64,000 bases of DNA, taken from NCBI GenBank assembly GCA_040954595.2, contig CM082595.2, forward strand, positions 3,286,001 to 3,350,000. The letters run 5' to 3'. The DNA is from Balanoglossus misakiensis (lineage: Eukaryota > Hemichordata). How positions within the stretch are numbered: the stretch's first letter is position 1; every line of letters starts with the position of its first letter. The notes under the pieces were generated by a model. The model worked only from the letters and a program-made list of their open reading frames with translations, was not told the origin of the DNA and did not search any database. The position numbers were made by a program, and so were the translations under genes. Below are positions 1 to 14,400 of the stretch, piece after piece.

Positions 1-446
1 CCCTTCCCAATATCTCCTATGTTTGAAAACATATATATGACAATAGTCCAGTCGTCAAACATGCATTTCATCAAATTGATGCAATATGCATATTCTATCT
101 ATCTTGCATAATGGGAAATTCTGGGGAACTTTGAATATCGTTAATAACCTGAATGGGCCAAGTAATATAAGTCAATTAGCTGTGTATCAAACTCAAATAA
201 GTGCAGAGTTTAAGAAAAAATAGTTTTTGTGCCGTTTAACATGAAGGACAATATGTGTTGTATGTCCTGTGTCACATGTTGTTTGGCCTGCCTTGCATTA
301 ATATCCTCCCATATAAACTGCAGGGCCCTTTCTGAGATCTCTGAGTGTTGTTGAGTACAGGAAATTGTCTATTGCCATGATGACAAAGTAATATACTGTT
401 TGCATGAAAATATTGATGAATACAATGCAATTGTATTTTCTTGACA
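1..446. other. Region downstream of the TSR gene stop
   Basis: No gene seen. About 196-385 is a diverged copy of the dispersed repeat also seen at 50785-51005. No reverse-strand AATAAA is visible. Confidence 0.5.
196..385 (+). repeat. Dispersed repeat, CGCGAGATCTCG family, diverged copy
   Basis: Shares GTGCAGAGTT, TATGTCCTGTGTCAC, CATATAAACTGC and a decayed GAGATCTCTGAG with 50785-51005. Confidence 0.55.
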
Positions 447-635
447 TTAATAGCCAGGAAAATGATAGCATGAATATACATACGTTGCACACTCTGACAC
501 AGCACAGACTTCTTGAGCAACTGGTCTGACTAGGTTACCCTGAGTACAGAAAGCATCATCAACAACAGTGTTGGTTGTCTGTTCCACACATTCAACAGTC
601 CTCACACGGATGGATGTTCCACATGTAGCAGAGCA
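447..635 (-). CDS. Exon 54: last, apparently truncated TSR (type A-like)
   Basis: It begins CSATCGTSIRVRTVECVEQ after a CAG acceptor, has RPVAQEVC and CAVSEC, and then departs from the usual VGAYGE ending, running through TYVYSC and PGY to TAA at 447. I read it as the terminal coding exon. Weak in-frame GTATAT or out-of-frame GTATGT donors lie just after SECAT, and no reverse-strand AATAAA is visible in 1-446, so the gene could also continue past the window edge. Confidence 0.5.
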   Translation of the reverse strand, partial: CSATCGTSIRVRTVECVEQTTNTVVDDAFCTQGNLVRPVAQEVCAVSECATYVYSCYHFPGY

Positions 636-3600
636 CTGCAAGTAAAACATAAACATTGTTAATATACATGTTCTCTAGTATTACACTTTCATTTTTCAAT
701 GTATGCACGTTGTCTGAAACATGATTTCGGATAATTAAACAGACTATTCTGCCTTTGAGGCCTAATACATTTACACACAAGAATATATGTGTAAAAATCC
801 GTACATGAATACTTGATACTATGATACGGTTAAAGGTTCAGTTACCTCACTCCAGGCTCCAACAACGAATGAGTACACAGCGCAAGCTGGTACGCCAGTA
901 CAGAGTTCAACACTGGTTGGAAGTGTAAGACCAGCTGCTGCACAATTGCCGGAGTCAACTGGGATAGTGGTACCCACAACCACACAAGAGACAGTCCTAA
1001 TTCTGAAAGATGTACCACAGGTAGCTGAGCACTGCAAAAACAAACATGTGATATATTACCATGTCGTTTCATAAACAGAGGTGAATTATAGCTATGAGAT
1101 TGACACAATCTTGACCACAATAAATCATTATAATCCAATGATTTGCACAAAAAATTGTCCAATCTTTTTAAGACGCTCCGCTCAGATGACTTACCTCGCC
1201 CCATTCGCCGACGGTGTAAGTGTAACAGTTGGGTACAACACAGGTCTCTACAGATGTTGGAACAGTCAGACCAGCTGCAAGACACTGTGCCTGGTCAACT
1301 GCAGTATTGGTTCCTGCCAAAACACATGTCACAGTCCTCGTTCTAGTTGATGTACCGCATGTAGCAGAACACTGAAATGAAAATGTATGTTAACGTTTAG
1401 TACTGAAGGATGGAAATATATGCACATAAATGAGCCATTGGGAATAATTTATAATATTCTTGTGATAGCCAAGGTTCAAAAACACTTACCTCTCCATATG
1501 CACCAACAATAAATGCAACGCAGTCTGGAACAACACACTCTTCTTGAGCAACTGGTCTGACAAGGTTACGCTCAGTACAGAAGCTATCAGCAACAACAGT
1601 GTCAGTTGTCTGTTCGTGACATTCAACTGTCCTCACACGGACGGATGTTCCACATGTAGCAGAGCACTGTAGACAAAAAAATGGACAATTGATATTGACG
1701 ATGGAACAAGGTGTCTGAAAACGTAAATGTAATTGATGGTCCGTAAATTCACAAACTCTTCAGAAAAAATCGTACTGAACTTAACAACATACCTGACTCC
1801 AGCTTCCAACCTCAAACCCATAGACGGGACAAGCTGATACAGTACAGAGTTCAACACTAGTTGGAAGTGTAAGACCAGCTGCTGCACAGTTGCCAGTATC
1901 AACTGGGACATTTGTACCCACAACCACACAAGACACTGTCCTTGTTCTGAAAGATGTACCACAGGTAGCTGAGCACTGCAAAAACAAACATGTGATATAT
2001 TAACATGATGTTTCATAAACAGAGGTTAATTATAGGTATGCCATTGACGCAATCTTGACCATGAGGAATTCCTTGTAATCCCCCGATTGTAACAAAAAAT
2101 CCAAGCGTTTTATAAGAATGCTCCTATGACCTACCACGCCCCATTCGCTGATGGTGTAAGTGTAACAGTCGGGTACAACACAGGTTTCTACAGATGTTGG
2201 AACAGTCAGACCAGCTGCAAGACACTGTGCCTGGTCAACTGCAGTATCGGTTCCTGCCAAGACACAAGTCACAGTCCTGGTTCTAGTCGATGTACCGCAT
2301 GTAGCAGAACACTGAAATGAAAATGTATGTTAACGTTTAGTACTGAAGGATGGAAATATATGCACATAAATGAGCCATTGGGAATAATTTATAATATTCT
2401 TGTGATAGCCAAGGTTCAAAAACACTTACCTCTCCATATGCACCAACAATAAATGCAACGCAGTCTGGAACAACACACTCTTCCTGAGCAACTGGTCTGA
2501 CAAGGTTACGCTCAGTACAGAAGCTATCAGCAACAACAGTGTCAGTTGTCTGTTCATGACATTCAACTGTCCTCACACGGACGGATGTTCCACATGTAGC
2601 AGAGCACTGTAGACAAAAAAATGGACAATTGATATTGACGATGGAACAAGGTGTCTGAAAACGTAAATGTAATTGATGGTCCGTAAATTCACAAACTCTT
2701 CAGAAAAAATCGTACTGAACTTAACAACATACCTCACTCCAGCTTCCAACCTCAAATCCATAGACGGGACAAGCTGATACAGTACAGAGTTCAACACTAG
2801 TTGGAAGTGTAAGACCAGCTGATGCACAGTTCGCATTGTCGACTGGGACATTTGTTCCCACAACCACACAAGACACTGTCCTTGTTCTGAAAGATGTACC
2901 ACAGGTAGCTGAGCACTGCAAAAACAAACATGTGATATATTAACATGATGTTTCATAAACAGAGGTTAATTATAGGTATGCCATTGACGCAATCTTGACC
3001 ATGAGGAATTCCTTGTAATCCCCCGATTGTAACAAAAAATCCAAGCGTTTTATAAGAATGCTCCTATGACCTACCACGCCCCATTCGCTGATGGTGTAAG
3101 TGTAACAGTCGGGTACAACACAGGTTTCTACAGATGTTGGAACAGTCAGACCAGCTGCAAGACACTGTGCCTGGTCAACTGCAGTATCGGTTCCTGCCAA
3201 GACACAAGTCACAGTCCTGGTTCTAGTCGATGTACCGCATGTAGCAGAACACTGAAATGAAAATGTATGTTAACGTTTAGTACTGAAGGATGGAAATATA
3301 TGCACATAAATGAGCCATTGGGAATAATTTATAATATTCTTGTGATAGCCAAGGTTCAAAAACACTTACCTCTCCATATGCACCAACAATAAATGCAACG
3401 CAGTCTGGAACAACACACTCTTCCTGAGCAACTGGTCTGACAAGGTTACGCTCAGTACAGAAGCTATCAGCAACAACAGTGTCAGTTGTCTGTTCATGAC
3501 ATTCAACTGTCCTCACACGGACGGATGTTCCACATGTAGCAGAGCACTGTAGACAAAAAAATGGACAATTGATATTGACGATGGAACAAGGTGTCTGAAA

Positions 3601-6600
3601 ACGTAAATGTAATTGATGGTCCGTAAATTCACAAACTCTTCAGAAAAAATCGTACTGAACTTAACAACATACCTCACTCCAGCTTCCAACCTCAAATCCA
3701 TAGACGGGACAAGCTGATACAGTACAGAGTTCAACACTAGTTGGAAGTGTAAGACCAGCTGATGCACAGTTCGCATTGTCGACTGGGACATTTGTTCCCA
3801 CAACCACACAAGACACTGTCCTTGTTCTGAAAGATGTACCACAGGTAGCTGAGCACTGCAGAAACAAACATGTGATATATTAACATGATGTTTCATAAAC
3901 AGAGGTGAATTATAGGTATGCCATTGACGCAATCTAAGCCAAAAGTAATGCGTTATAATCTGCTGATTGTAACAAAAAATCCAAGTTATTTATACGATGC
4001 TCCACTGACTTACCACGCCCCATTCGCTGATGGTGTAAGTGTAACAGTCAGGTACAACACAGGTCTCTACAGATGTTGGAACAGTCAAACCAGCTGCAAG
4101 ACACTGTGCCTGGTCAACTGCAGTATCCGTTCCTGCCAACACACAAGTCACAGTCCTGGTTCTAGTTGATGTACCGCATGTAGCAGAACACTGAAATGCA
4201 AATGTATGTTAACGTTTAGTACTGAAGGATGGAAATATATGCAAATAAATGAGCCATTTGGAATAATTTATAATATTCTTGTGATAGCCAAGGTTCAAAA
4301 ACACTTACCTCTCCATATGCACCGACTATAAATGCAACGCAGTCTGGAACAACACACTCTTCCTGAGCAACTGGTCTGACAAGGTTACGCTCAGTACAGA
4401 AGCTATCAGCAACAACAGTGTCAGTTGTCTGTTCGTGACATTCAACTGTCCTCACACGGACGGATGTTCCACATGTAGCAGAGCACTGTCAACAAAAATA
4501 TTTTGATCGTTTAGTACCGATGATGAAAGATGACATGCTGATATATGTTTGGTCACGAAGGCATAGGATATACCGGTAGATGCATTGCTCTATAAACACT
4601 CTTCCCAGAATAACTATGAATTTGATTGTTTGATACAGGCACACATATCTAACTGCAAGATTGTGACGAAACTTATTGTGCACACGATTGTTGTTTATGT
4701 ACTTGCTGGTGTAAGTTAATATTCATATACTCTTCAAAAAAGAATGTTACTTTTGTAAACAACATACCTGACTCCAGCTTCCAACTTCAAATCCATAGAC
4801 AGGGCAAGCTGATACAGTACAGAGCTCAACACTAGTTGGAAGTGTAAGACCAGCTGCTGCACAGTTGCCAGTATCGACTGGGACATTTGTTCCCACAACC
4901 ACACAAGAGACTGTCCTAATTCTGAAAGACGTACCACAGGTAGCTGAGCACTGCAAAAGGAACATAAGATATATTATCAGTCGTATCATAAACACAGATG
5001 AATTTTAGGTATGTCATTGACACGATCTTGACCATAAGTGGTTTGTTAACGTATGATCCAATGATTGTCCCAAGAATAGTCAATTATTTTATACAATGTT
5101 CCAAAGGCTTACCTCGCCCCATTCGCTGACAGTGTAAGTGTAACAGTCGGGTACAACACAGGTCTCTACAGATGTTGGAACAGTCAGACCAGCTGCAAGA
5201 CACTGTGCCTGGTCAACTGCAGTATCGGTTCCTGCCAACACACAAGTCACAGTCCTGGTTCTAGTTGATGTACCGCATGTAGCAGAACACTGAAATGAAA
5301 ATGTATGTTAACGTTTAGTACTGAAGGATGGAAATATATGCACATAAATGAGCCATTGGGAATAATTTATAATATTCTTGTGATAGCCAAGGTTCAAAAA
5401 CACTTACCTCTCCATATGCACCAACGATAAATGCAACGCAGTCTGGAACAACACACTCTTCCTGAGCAACTGGTCTGACAAGGTTACGCTCAGTACAGAA
5501 GCTATCAGCAACAACAGTGTCAGTTGTCTGTTCGTGACATTCAACTGTCCTCACACGGACGGATGTTCCACATGTAGCAGAGCACTGTAGACAAAAAAAA
5601 TGGACAATTGATATTGACGATGGAACAAGGTGTCTGAAAACGTAAATGTAATTGATGGTCCGTAAATTCACAAACTCTTCAGAAAAAATCGTACTGAACT
5701 TAACAACATACCTCACTCCAGCTTCCAACCTCAAATCCATAGACGGGACAAGCTGATACAGTGCAGAGTTCAACACTAGTTGGAAGTGTAAGACCAACTG
5801 CTGCACAGTTGCCAGTATCGACTGGGACATTTGTACCCACAACCACACAAGAGACTGTCCTAATTCTGAAAGATGTACCGCAGGAGGCTGAGCACTGCAA
5901 AAAGAACATAAGATAACCATCATGTCGTTGCATAAACACAAGTGAATTTTAGGTATGTCAATGTACGATCTTGACCATAAGTGATTTGTTAACGTATGAT
6001 CCATTGATTGTCCCAAGGGTAGTCAAATATTTTCTACGATGTTGGAAATGCTTACCTCTCCCCATTCGCCGACGGTGTAAGTGTAACAGTCAGGTACAAC
6101 ACAGGTTTCTACAGATGTTGGGACAGTCAGACCAGCTGCAAGACACTGTGCCTGGTCAACTGCAGTATTGGTTCCTGCCAAAACACATGTCACAGTCCTC
6201 GTTCTAGTTGATGTACCGCATGTAGCAGAACACTGAAATGTAAATGTATGTTAACGTTTAGTTTTAGGCTTGAAATATATGCACAGGAATGAGCCATTGT
6301 GAATAATTTTTGAAATTGTTGTGATAGCCAAGGATCAAAAACACTTGCCTCTCCATATGCACCAACGATAAATGCAACGCAGTCTGGAACAACACACTCT
6401 TCCTGAGCAACTGGTCTGACAAGGTTACGCTCAGTACAGAAGCTATCAGCAACAACAGTGTCAGTTGTCTGTTCGTGACATTCAACTGTCCTTACACGGA
6501 CGGATGTTCCACATGTAGCAGAGCACTGTAGACAAAAAAAAATAGTTTGGATATTAGGCATTGGCGTTGAAATGAAGTCTCTGAAAATGTACATAGACAT

Positions 6601-9600
6601 ACAGTAGGCTTATTGTGACTAATTTGATTGTCTGATGCAGATATAAAATCCTAACTGCAACATGAATACGCTGTGACCTAGGCTAATGTGTAAACAAGTG
6701 CTTTATATGAAATTGATGGAGTAAGTGTAAATTCACAAACTTTTCAAAAAGGAAACCCACTTGGCCAATCAACATACCTGACCCCAGCTTCCAACTTCAA
6801 ATCCATAGACAGGGCAAGCTGATACCGTACAGAGTTCAACACTAGTTGGAAGTGTAAGACCAGCTGCTGCACAGTTGCCAGTATCGACTGGGACATTTGT
6901 TCCCACAACCACACAAGACACTGTCCTTGTTCTGAAAGATGTACCACAGGTAGCTGAACACTGAAAAACAAACATGACATTTATTACCATAGGTGAATCT
7001 AGCTATGTCATTTACAGTCTGACCATAAGTATTCCACTGATTGTCACATAAATGATCCAAGTGTTTTATACGATGCTCCAATGGCTTACCACGCCCCATT
7101 CGCTGATGGTGTAAGTGTAACAATCGGGTACAACACAGGTCTCTACAGATGTTGGAACAGTCAGACCAGCTGCAAGACACTGTGCCTGGTCAACTGCAGT
7201 ATCGGTTCCTGCCAACACACATGTCACAGTCCTCGTTCTAGTTGATGTACCGCATGTAGCAGAACACTGAAATGCAAATTCAAGTTAGCGTTTAGTACTG
7301 AACGATGGAAATATATTCACAGAAATGACCCATTGTGAATTATTTATGAAATTATTGTGATAGCCAAGGATCAAAAACACTTGCCTCTCCATATGCACCA
7401 ACGATAAATGCAACGCAGTCTGGAACAACACACTCTTCCTGAGCAACTGGTCTGACAAGGTTACGCTCAGTACAGAAGCTATCAGCAACAACAGTGTCAG
7501 TTGTCTGTTCATGACATTCAACTGTCCTCACACGGACGGATGTTCCACATGTAGCAGAGCACTGTAGACAAAAAAAAAATAGTTTGGATATTAGGCATTG
7601 GCGTTGAAATGAAGTCTCTGAAAATGTACATAGACATACAGTAGGCTTATTGTGACTAATTTGATTGTCTGATGCAGATATAAAATCCTAACTGCAACAT
7701 GAATACGCTGTGACCTAGGCTAATGTGTAAACAAGTGCTTTATATGTAATTGATGGAGTAAGTGTAAATTCACAAACTTTTCAAAAAGGAAACCCACTTG
7801 GCCAAACAACATACCTGACCCCAGCTTCCAACTTCAAATCCATAGACAGGGCAAGCTGATACCGTACAGAGTTCAACACTAGTTGGAAGTGTAAGACCAG
7901 CTGCTGCACAGTTGCCAGTATCGACTGGGACATTTGTACCCACAACCACACAAGACACTGTCCTTGTTCTGAAAGATGTACCACAGGTAGCTGAACACTG
8001 AAAAACAAACATGACATTTATTACCATAGGTGAATCTAGCTATGTCATTTACAGTCTGACCATAAGTATTCCACTGATTGTCACATAAATGATCCAAGTG
8101 TTTTATACGATGCTCCAATGACTTACCACGCCCCATTCGCTGATGGTGTAAGTGTAACAATCGGGTACAACACAGGTCTCTACTGATGTTGGAACAGTCA
8201 GACCAGCTGCAAGACACTGTGCCTGGTCAACTGCAGTATCGGTTCCTGCCAAAACACATGTCACAGTCCTCGTTCTAGTTGATGTACCGCATGTAGCAGA
8301 ACACTGAAATGCAAATTCAAGTTAGCGTTTAGTACTGAACGATGGAAATATATTCACAGAAATGAGCCATTGGGAATTATTTATGAAATTATTGTGATAT
8401 CAAAGGTTCAAAAACACTTACCTCTCCATATGCACCAACGATAAATGCAACGCAGTCTGGAACAACACACTCTTCCTGAGCAACTGGTCTGACAAGGTTA
8501 CGCTCAGTACAGAAGCTATCAGCAACAACAGTGTCAGTTGTCTGTTCGTGACATTCAACTGTCCTCACACGGACGGATGTTCCACATGTAGCAGAGCACT
8601 GTAGACAAAAAAATGGACAATTGATATTGACGATGGAACAAGGTGTCTGAAAACGTAAATGTAATTGATGGTTCGTAAATTCACAAACTCTTCAGAAAAA
8701 ATCGTACTGAACTTTACAACATACCTCGCTCCAGCCTCCAACCTCAAATCCATAGACAGGGCAAGCTGATACCGTACAGAGTTCAACACTAGTTGGAAGT
8801 GTAAGACCAGCTGCTGCACAGTTGCCAGTATCCACTGGGACATTTGTACCCACAACCACACAAGAGACTGTCCTAATTCTGAAAGATGTACCACAGGTAG
8901 CTGAGCACTGCAAAAAGAACATAAGAAATACCATCATGTCGTTGCATAAACACAAGTGAATTTTAGGTATGTCAATGTACGATCTTGACCATAAGTGATT
9001 TGTTAACTTATGATCCATTGATTGTCCCAAGGGTAGTCAAATATTTTCTACGATGTTGGAAATGCTTACCTCTCCCCATTCGCTGATGGTGTAAGTGTAA
9101 CAATCGGGTACAACACAGGTCTCTACAGATGTTGGAACAGTCAGACCAGCTGCAAGACACTGTGCCTGGTCAACTGCAGTATCGGTTCCTGCCAACACAC
9201 AAGTCACAGTCCTGGTTCTAGTCGATGTACCGCATGTAGCAGAACACTGAAATGCAAATTCAAGTTAGCGTTTAGTACTGAACGATGGAAATATATTCAC
9301 AGAAATGACCCATTGTGAATTATTTATGAAATTATTGTGATAGCCAAGGATCAAAAACACTTGCCTCTCCATATGCACCAACGATAAATGCAACACAGTC
9401 TGGAACAACACACTCTTCCTGAGCAACTGGTCTGACAAGGTTACGCTCAGTACAGAAGCTATCAGCAACAACAGTGTCAGTTGTCTGTTCATGACATTCA
9501 ACTGTCCTCACACGTACGGATGTTCCACATGTAGCAGAGCACTGTAGACAAAAAAATGGACAATTGATATTGACGATGGAACAAGGTGTCTGAAAACGTA

Positions 9601-11438
9601 AATGTAATTGACGGTCCGTAAATTCACAAACTCTTAACAAAAAATCGTACCGAACTTAACAACATACCTCACTCCAGCTTCCAACCTCAAATCCATAGAC
9701 GGGGCAAGCTGATACGGTACAGAGTTCAACACTAGTTGGAAGTGTAAGACCAGCTGCTGCACAGTTGCCAGTATCGACTGGGACATTTGTACCCACAACC
9801 ACACAAGAGACTGTCCTAATTCTGAAAGATGTACCACAGGAGGCTGAGCACTGCAAAAAGAACATAAGAAATACCATCATGTCGTTGCATAAACACAAGT
9901 GAATTTTAGGTATGTCATTTGTACGATCTTGACCATAAGTGATTTGTTAACTTATGATCCATTGATTGTCCCAAGGGTAGTCAAATATTTTCTACGATGT
10001 TGGAAATGCTTACCTCTCCCCATTCGCCGACGGTGTAAGTGTAACAGTCGGGTACAACACAGGTTTCTACAGATGTTGGGACAGTCAGACCAGCTGCAAG
10101 ACACTGTGCCTGGTCAACTGCAGTATCGGTTCCTGCCAAAACACATGTCACAGTCCTGGTTCTAGTCGATGTACCGCATGTAGCAGAACACTGAAATGTA
10201 AATGTATGTTAACGTTTAGTTTTAGGCTTGAAATATATGCACAGGAATGAGCCATTGTGAATAATTTTTGAAATTATTGTGATAGCCAAGGATCAAAAAC
10301 ACTTGCCTCTCCATATGCACCGACTATAAATGCAACGCAGTCTGGAACAACACACTCTTCCTGAGCAACTGGTCTGACAAGGTTACGCTCAGTACAGAAG
10401 CTATCAGCAACAACAGTGTCAGTTGTCTGTTCGTGACATTCAACTGTCCTTACACGGACGGATGTTCCACATGAAGCAGAGCACTGTAGATAAAAAAATG
10501 GACAATTGATATTGATGATGGAACAAGGTGTCTGAAAACGTTAATGTAATTGATGGTCCGTAAATTCACAAACTCTTAACAAAAAATCGTACCGAACTTA
10601 ACAACATACCTCACTCCAGCTTCCAACCTCAAAACCATAGACGGGGCAAGCTGATACGGTACAGAGTTCAACACTAGTTGGAAGTGTAAGACCAGCTGCT
10701 GCACAGTTGCTAGTATCGACTGGGACATTTGTACCCACAACCACACAAGACACTGTCCTTGTTCTGAAAGACGTACCACAGGTAGCTGAACACTGCAAAA
10801 ACAATCATGCAATATATTAGCATGTCGTTTCATAAACAGAGGTGAATTATAGGAATGCCATTGACGCAATCTTGGCCATAAGTAATGCGTTATAATCTCC
10901 TGATTGTAACAATAAATCCAAGTTATTTATACGATGCTCAAATGACTTACCACGCCCCATTCGCTGATGGTGTAAGAATAACAGTCGGGTACAACACAGG
11001 TCTCTACAGATGTTGGAACAGTCAAACCAGCTGCAAGACACTGTGCCTGGTCAACTGCAGTATTGGTTCCTGACAAAACACATGTCACAGTCCTCGTTCT
11101 TGTTGATGTACCGCATGTAGCAGAACACTGAAATGAAAATGTATGTTAACGTTTAGTACTGAAGGATTGGAAAACATTCACAGAAATGAGCCATTGTAAA
11201 TAGTTTCAGAAAATTCTTGAGATTACCTAGGTTCAAAAACACTAACCTCTCCATATGCACCGACGATAAATGCAACGCAGTCTGGAACAACACACTCTTC
11301 CTGAGCAACTGGTCTGACAAGGTTACGCTCAGTACAGAAGCTATCATCAACGACAGTGTCAGTTGTCTGTTCGTGACATTCAACTGTCCTCACACGGACG
11401 GATGTTCCACATGAAGCAGAGCACTGTTAAGAAGAATA

Positions 11439-11480
<42 letters not shown>

Positions 11481-14400
11481 TGACGTAGTTACTTGGACCA
11501 CATGGTTTTAGTCCTTTAATAATTAACACCTAAATAACTTTTCAAAAAGGAAACCCACTTGGCTAAACAACATACCTCACTCCAGCTTCCAACCTCAAAT
11601 CCATACACAGGGCAGGCTGATACAGTACAGAGTTCAACACTGGTTGGAAGTGTAAGACCTGCAGCGGCGCAGTTGTTATTGTCGACAGGGACAGCTGTAC
11701 CCACAACGACACAAGAGACTGTTCTAATTCTGAACGATGTACCACAACTTGCGGAACACTGATTGAGTAGAAAAAACATGACATTATAATATGAGAGATT
11801 TCACACAATTTCTTTCATATATTCAAACTGATTTCTAGGAAGCATTGTTTATATTTGCAATGTTCTGGCAAGAATTCCTTCAAGGAACAGTAACATTAAC
11901 ACAGTAATAGTTAAGGCAATAGTTCGTATGTGTGCATATTCCTAAGACAGTAATACAGAAGACAGAAGCTTTTCATTAAGACTACACAAGTGAATGCTTT
12001 CGAAGAAGAAGTTGAATTGTTGCACAATGAATAATAACGATAAATATGCAAAATAATTGCAAAACTTACTTCGCCCCATTCACCAATGGTATAGGCGTAG
12101 CAGTCGGGGACAACACAGGTTTCAACGGCTGTTGGAACAGTCAGACCAGCTGCAAGACACTGTGCCTGGTCAACTGCAGTATCGGTTCCAGCCAAAACAC
12201 ATGTCACAGTCCTCGTTCTAGTTGATGTACCGCATGTAGCAGAACACTGAAATGCAAATGAATGTTAACATTTAGTACTGAAAGATTGAAATATATTCAC
12301 GCAAATGAGCCATTACGGATAATTTTAGAATATTCTTTGAGGTTACCAAGGTTAAAGAAACTTACCTCTCCATATGCACCAACGATAAATGCAACGCAGT
12401 CTGGAACAACACACTCTTCCTGAGCAACTGGTCTGACAAGGTTACGCTCAGTACAGAAGCTATCAGCAACAACAGTGTCAGTTGTCTGTTCGTGACATTC
12501 AACTGTCCTCACACGGACGGATGTTCCACATGTAGCAGAGCACTGCAATGGAAGGAATAACCACGTATTGTTAAAGTCAACTAATACATGTGAAAGTTAA
12601 AAACATATATACACCAGATAAGCATACGTAAAGAGGTCTTTATAGGTACTAAATTTAGTTGTTTCCGGAGCTTTTGCTATGCCACAGCTTTAGTCATGAC
12701 CTGACCTTGGCACTAACAGGATGGTCAAGGAGAACGGCCTTACCGAGCTCCATGAGCCTACTTCGAAGCCGTAAGCTGGACAAGCTGGCACAGTACACAG
12801 TTCAACGGACGATGGAGTTTCAAGACCACTTGCAACACAGAGGGTGTTGGACACGGTGCTTCCGCTGTTGATCTCTACACAGGTGACGGATCTTTGGCGG
12901 ACTGAGGTTCCACATGTGGCCGTACACTAGTCAATTAACAACATCCAAAACATGTTTGTCAATAGATGATTTACATTGCGAGAAGACTTGGTTAAAAACC
13001 ACAACTGCAATTGGTTTCTAACCAAGAAATGTAAGTCCAGCCTCGTATGTAACTAGAAAAGGTGTACTTTATTGTCTTGTGAATATTGTCAAGGCATTTG
13101 AGGTTTGACCTGGAGCATTTATCATGATCCTGATTGTAAATGTGAGCATAAGTTACCTGTGCCCACTCTCCTACGATGAAAGAATAGTCGACGCAGGATG
13201 GAACGCTGCATGTTTCCTGGGCGACTGGCCTGGTGAGGCCTCCAGATGTACAGAAGGCATCATTAACAACATCACCACTCGACTGCTCGATACATGCCAC
13301 ACTTCGAGTTCTGATAGAAGTGCCACACGTAGCAGAACACTGGAAGATAGGGGATGTCAAAAAAATTAGTCAATATGACACTAAATGTTGAAATGTACTT
13401 CGGTGTCTGAAAAGGTTGGCTTAAACATATATATATATCACATGTTATGTCTTAATCAAATAGCAAGAAGGCAATAGTTTTTTCACTAGTACTAAACAAC
13501 GAAGTTGGGCTTACCTGTCCCCAGGTACCAGTTGTGTAGACGTAAATGACACAGACTGGAACAGTACAGATCTCAATACTGGTTGGGGCGCTTAAACCAG
13601 CGTTAGTACACAAACTGTTGTCAGCAGGAGTTGTTGTGCCAACGGAAACACAATAAACATCCCTTTGTCGGAATGCAGTACCGCATGTTGCGGAGCACTG
13701 AATATTTGGACGAAAAAAATAAATAAATCATAGGTTAGAATAAAAGACAGAGTAGTAGAACACTCTTTTTTATTACTTCTCCTCCTCGTGTATGCTAATA
13801 AACATAAAAATTACTTGACGCCATATGGTTTTTTGCCAAAACATTTTAGTTTATCTCAAGATGTATAGCTTTTTGTGTTAAAGGGTTATGTCAAAATGGC
13901 AGACGACATGCAAAGGTTCGTCGTCGAGTTGCCACCAAGTGTTGTGTTGTGCAGTGTGCAATGTATACCTACCGAGCCGTACTGGCCAACGTAATACTCC
14001 ACACACTGTGGCACGGCACAGGTTTCTGATGCAGTGGGAACGGTCAAACCTTCGGCAACACAGAGGGCACTGTCGATGACTTCACCGTTGTTCTGGTTCA
14101 CGCAGGACACTGTTCTTGTACGGATGGACGTTCCACACGTGGCAGAGCACTGTGAAGTAAAGCCATCGCCAAACACGTTCAGTTACATATAAAGCAACAC
14201 AGATTAGGTGTTGAGGTAGGCGCAGTTTATCTCCTGCAGAAATTCTACCGGAGTTTTGTGGTCACAGCATGTACAGGTAGTCTGGGCAGGACCCACCTCT
14301 AGCTATGGGAGGGTCATGAGTTTGGCAAATTTCACACGTTGTAAATTTTTGACATAAATAAGATCAAACTTGATGACGACAACAGTTCGGTCATCAGAAC

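Larger units (their letters stand above)
846..12542 (-). repeat. Higher-order tandem array of 3-exon TSR units
   Basis: Distances between successive type A exon ends are 940, 940, 939, 1099, 941, 1036, 1037, 943, 942, 940 and 1119 bp. Each unit carries an A, a B and a C exon plus three introns. Units of about 940 bp share a short A-to-C intron; the longer units carry an extra stretch in that intron. The introns are also conserved between copies, which points to recent duplication or gene conversion rather than selection on exons alone. Confidence 0.9.

Noticed and set aside
1081-4169. Plus-strand frames with repeated MTYHAPFADGVSVTVGYNTG-type peptides
   Set aside because: They are antisense shadows of the minus-strand type B TSR exons and repeat because those exons repeat.
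842-11041. Second minus-strand frame with SFCSAQLPVVHLSE and MSCSWSDCSN-type peptides
   Set aside because: Alternative frames over the C and B exons and introns; Cys spacing, splice sites and phase all support the TSR frame.
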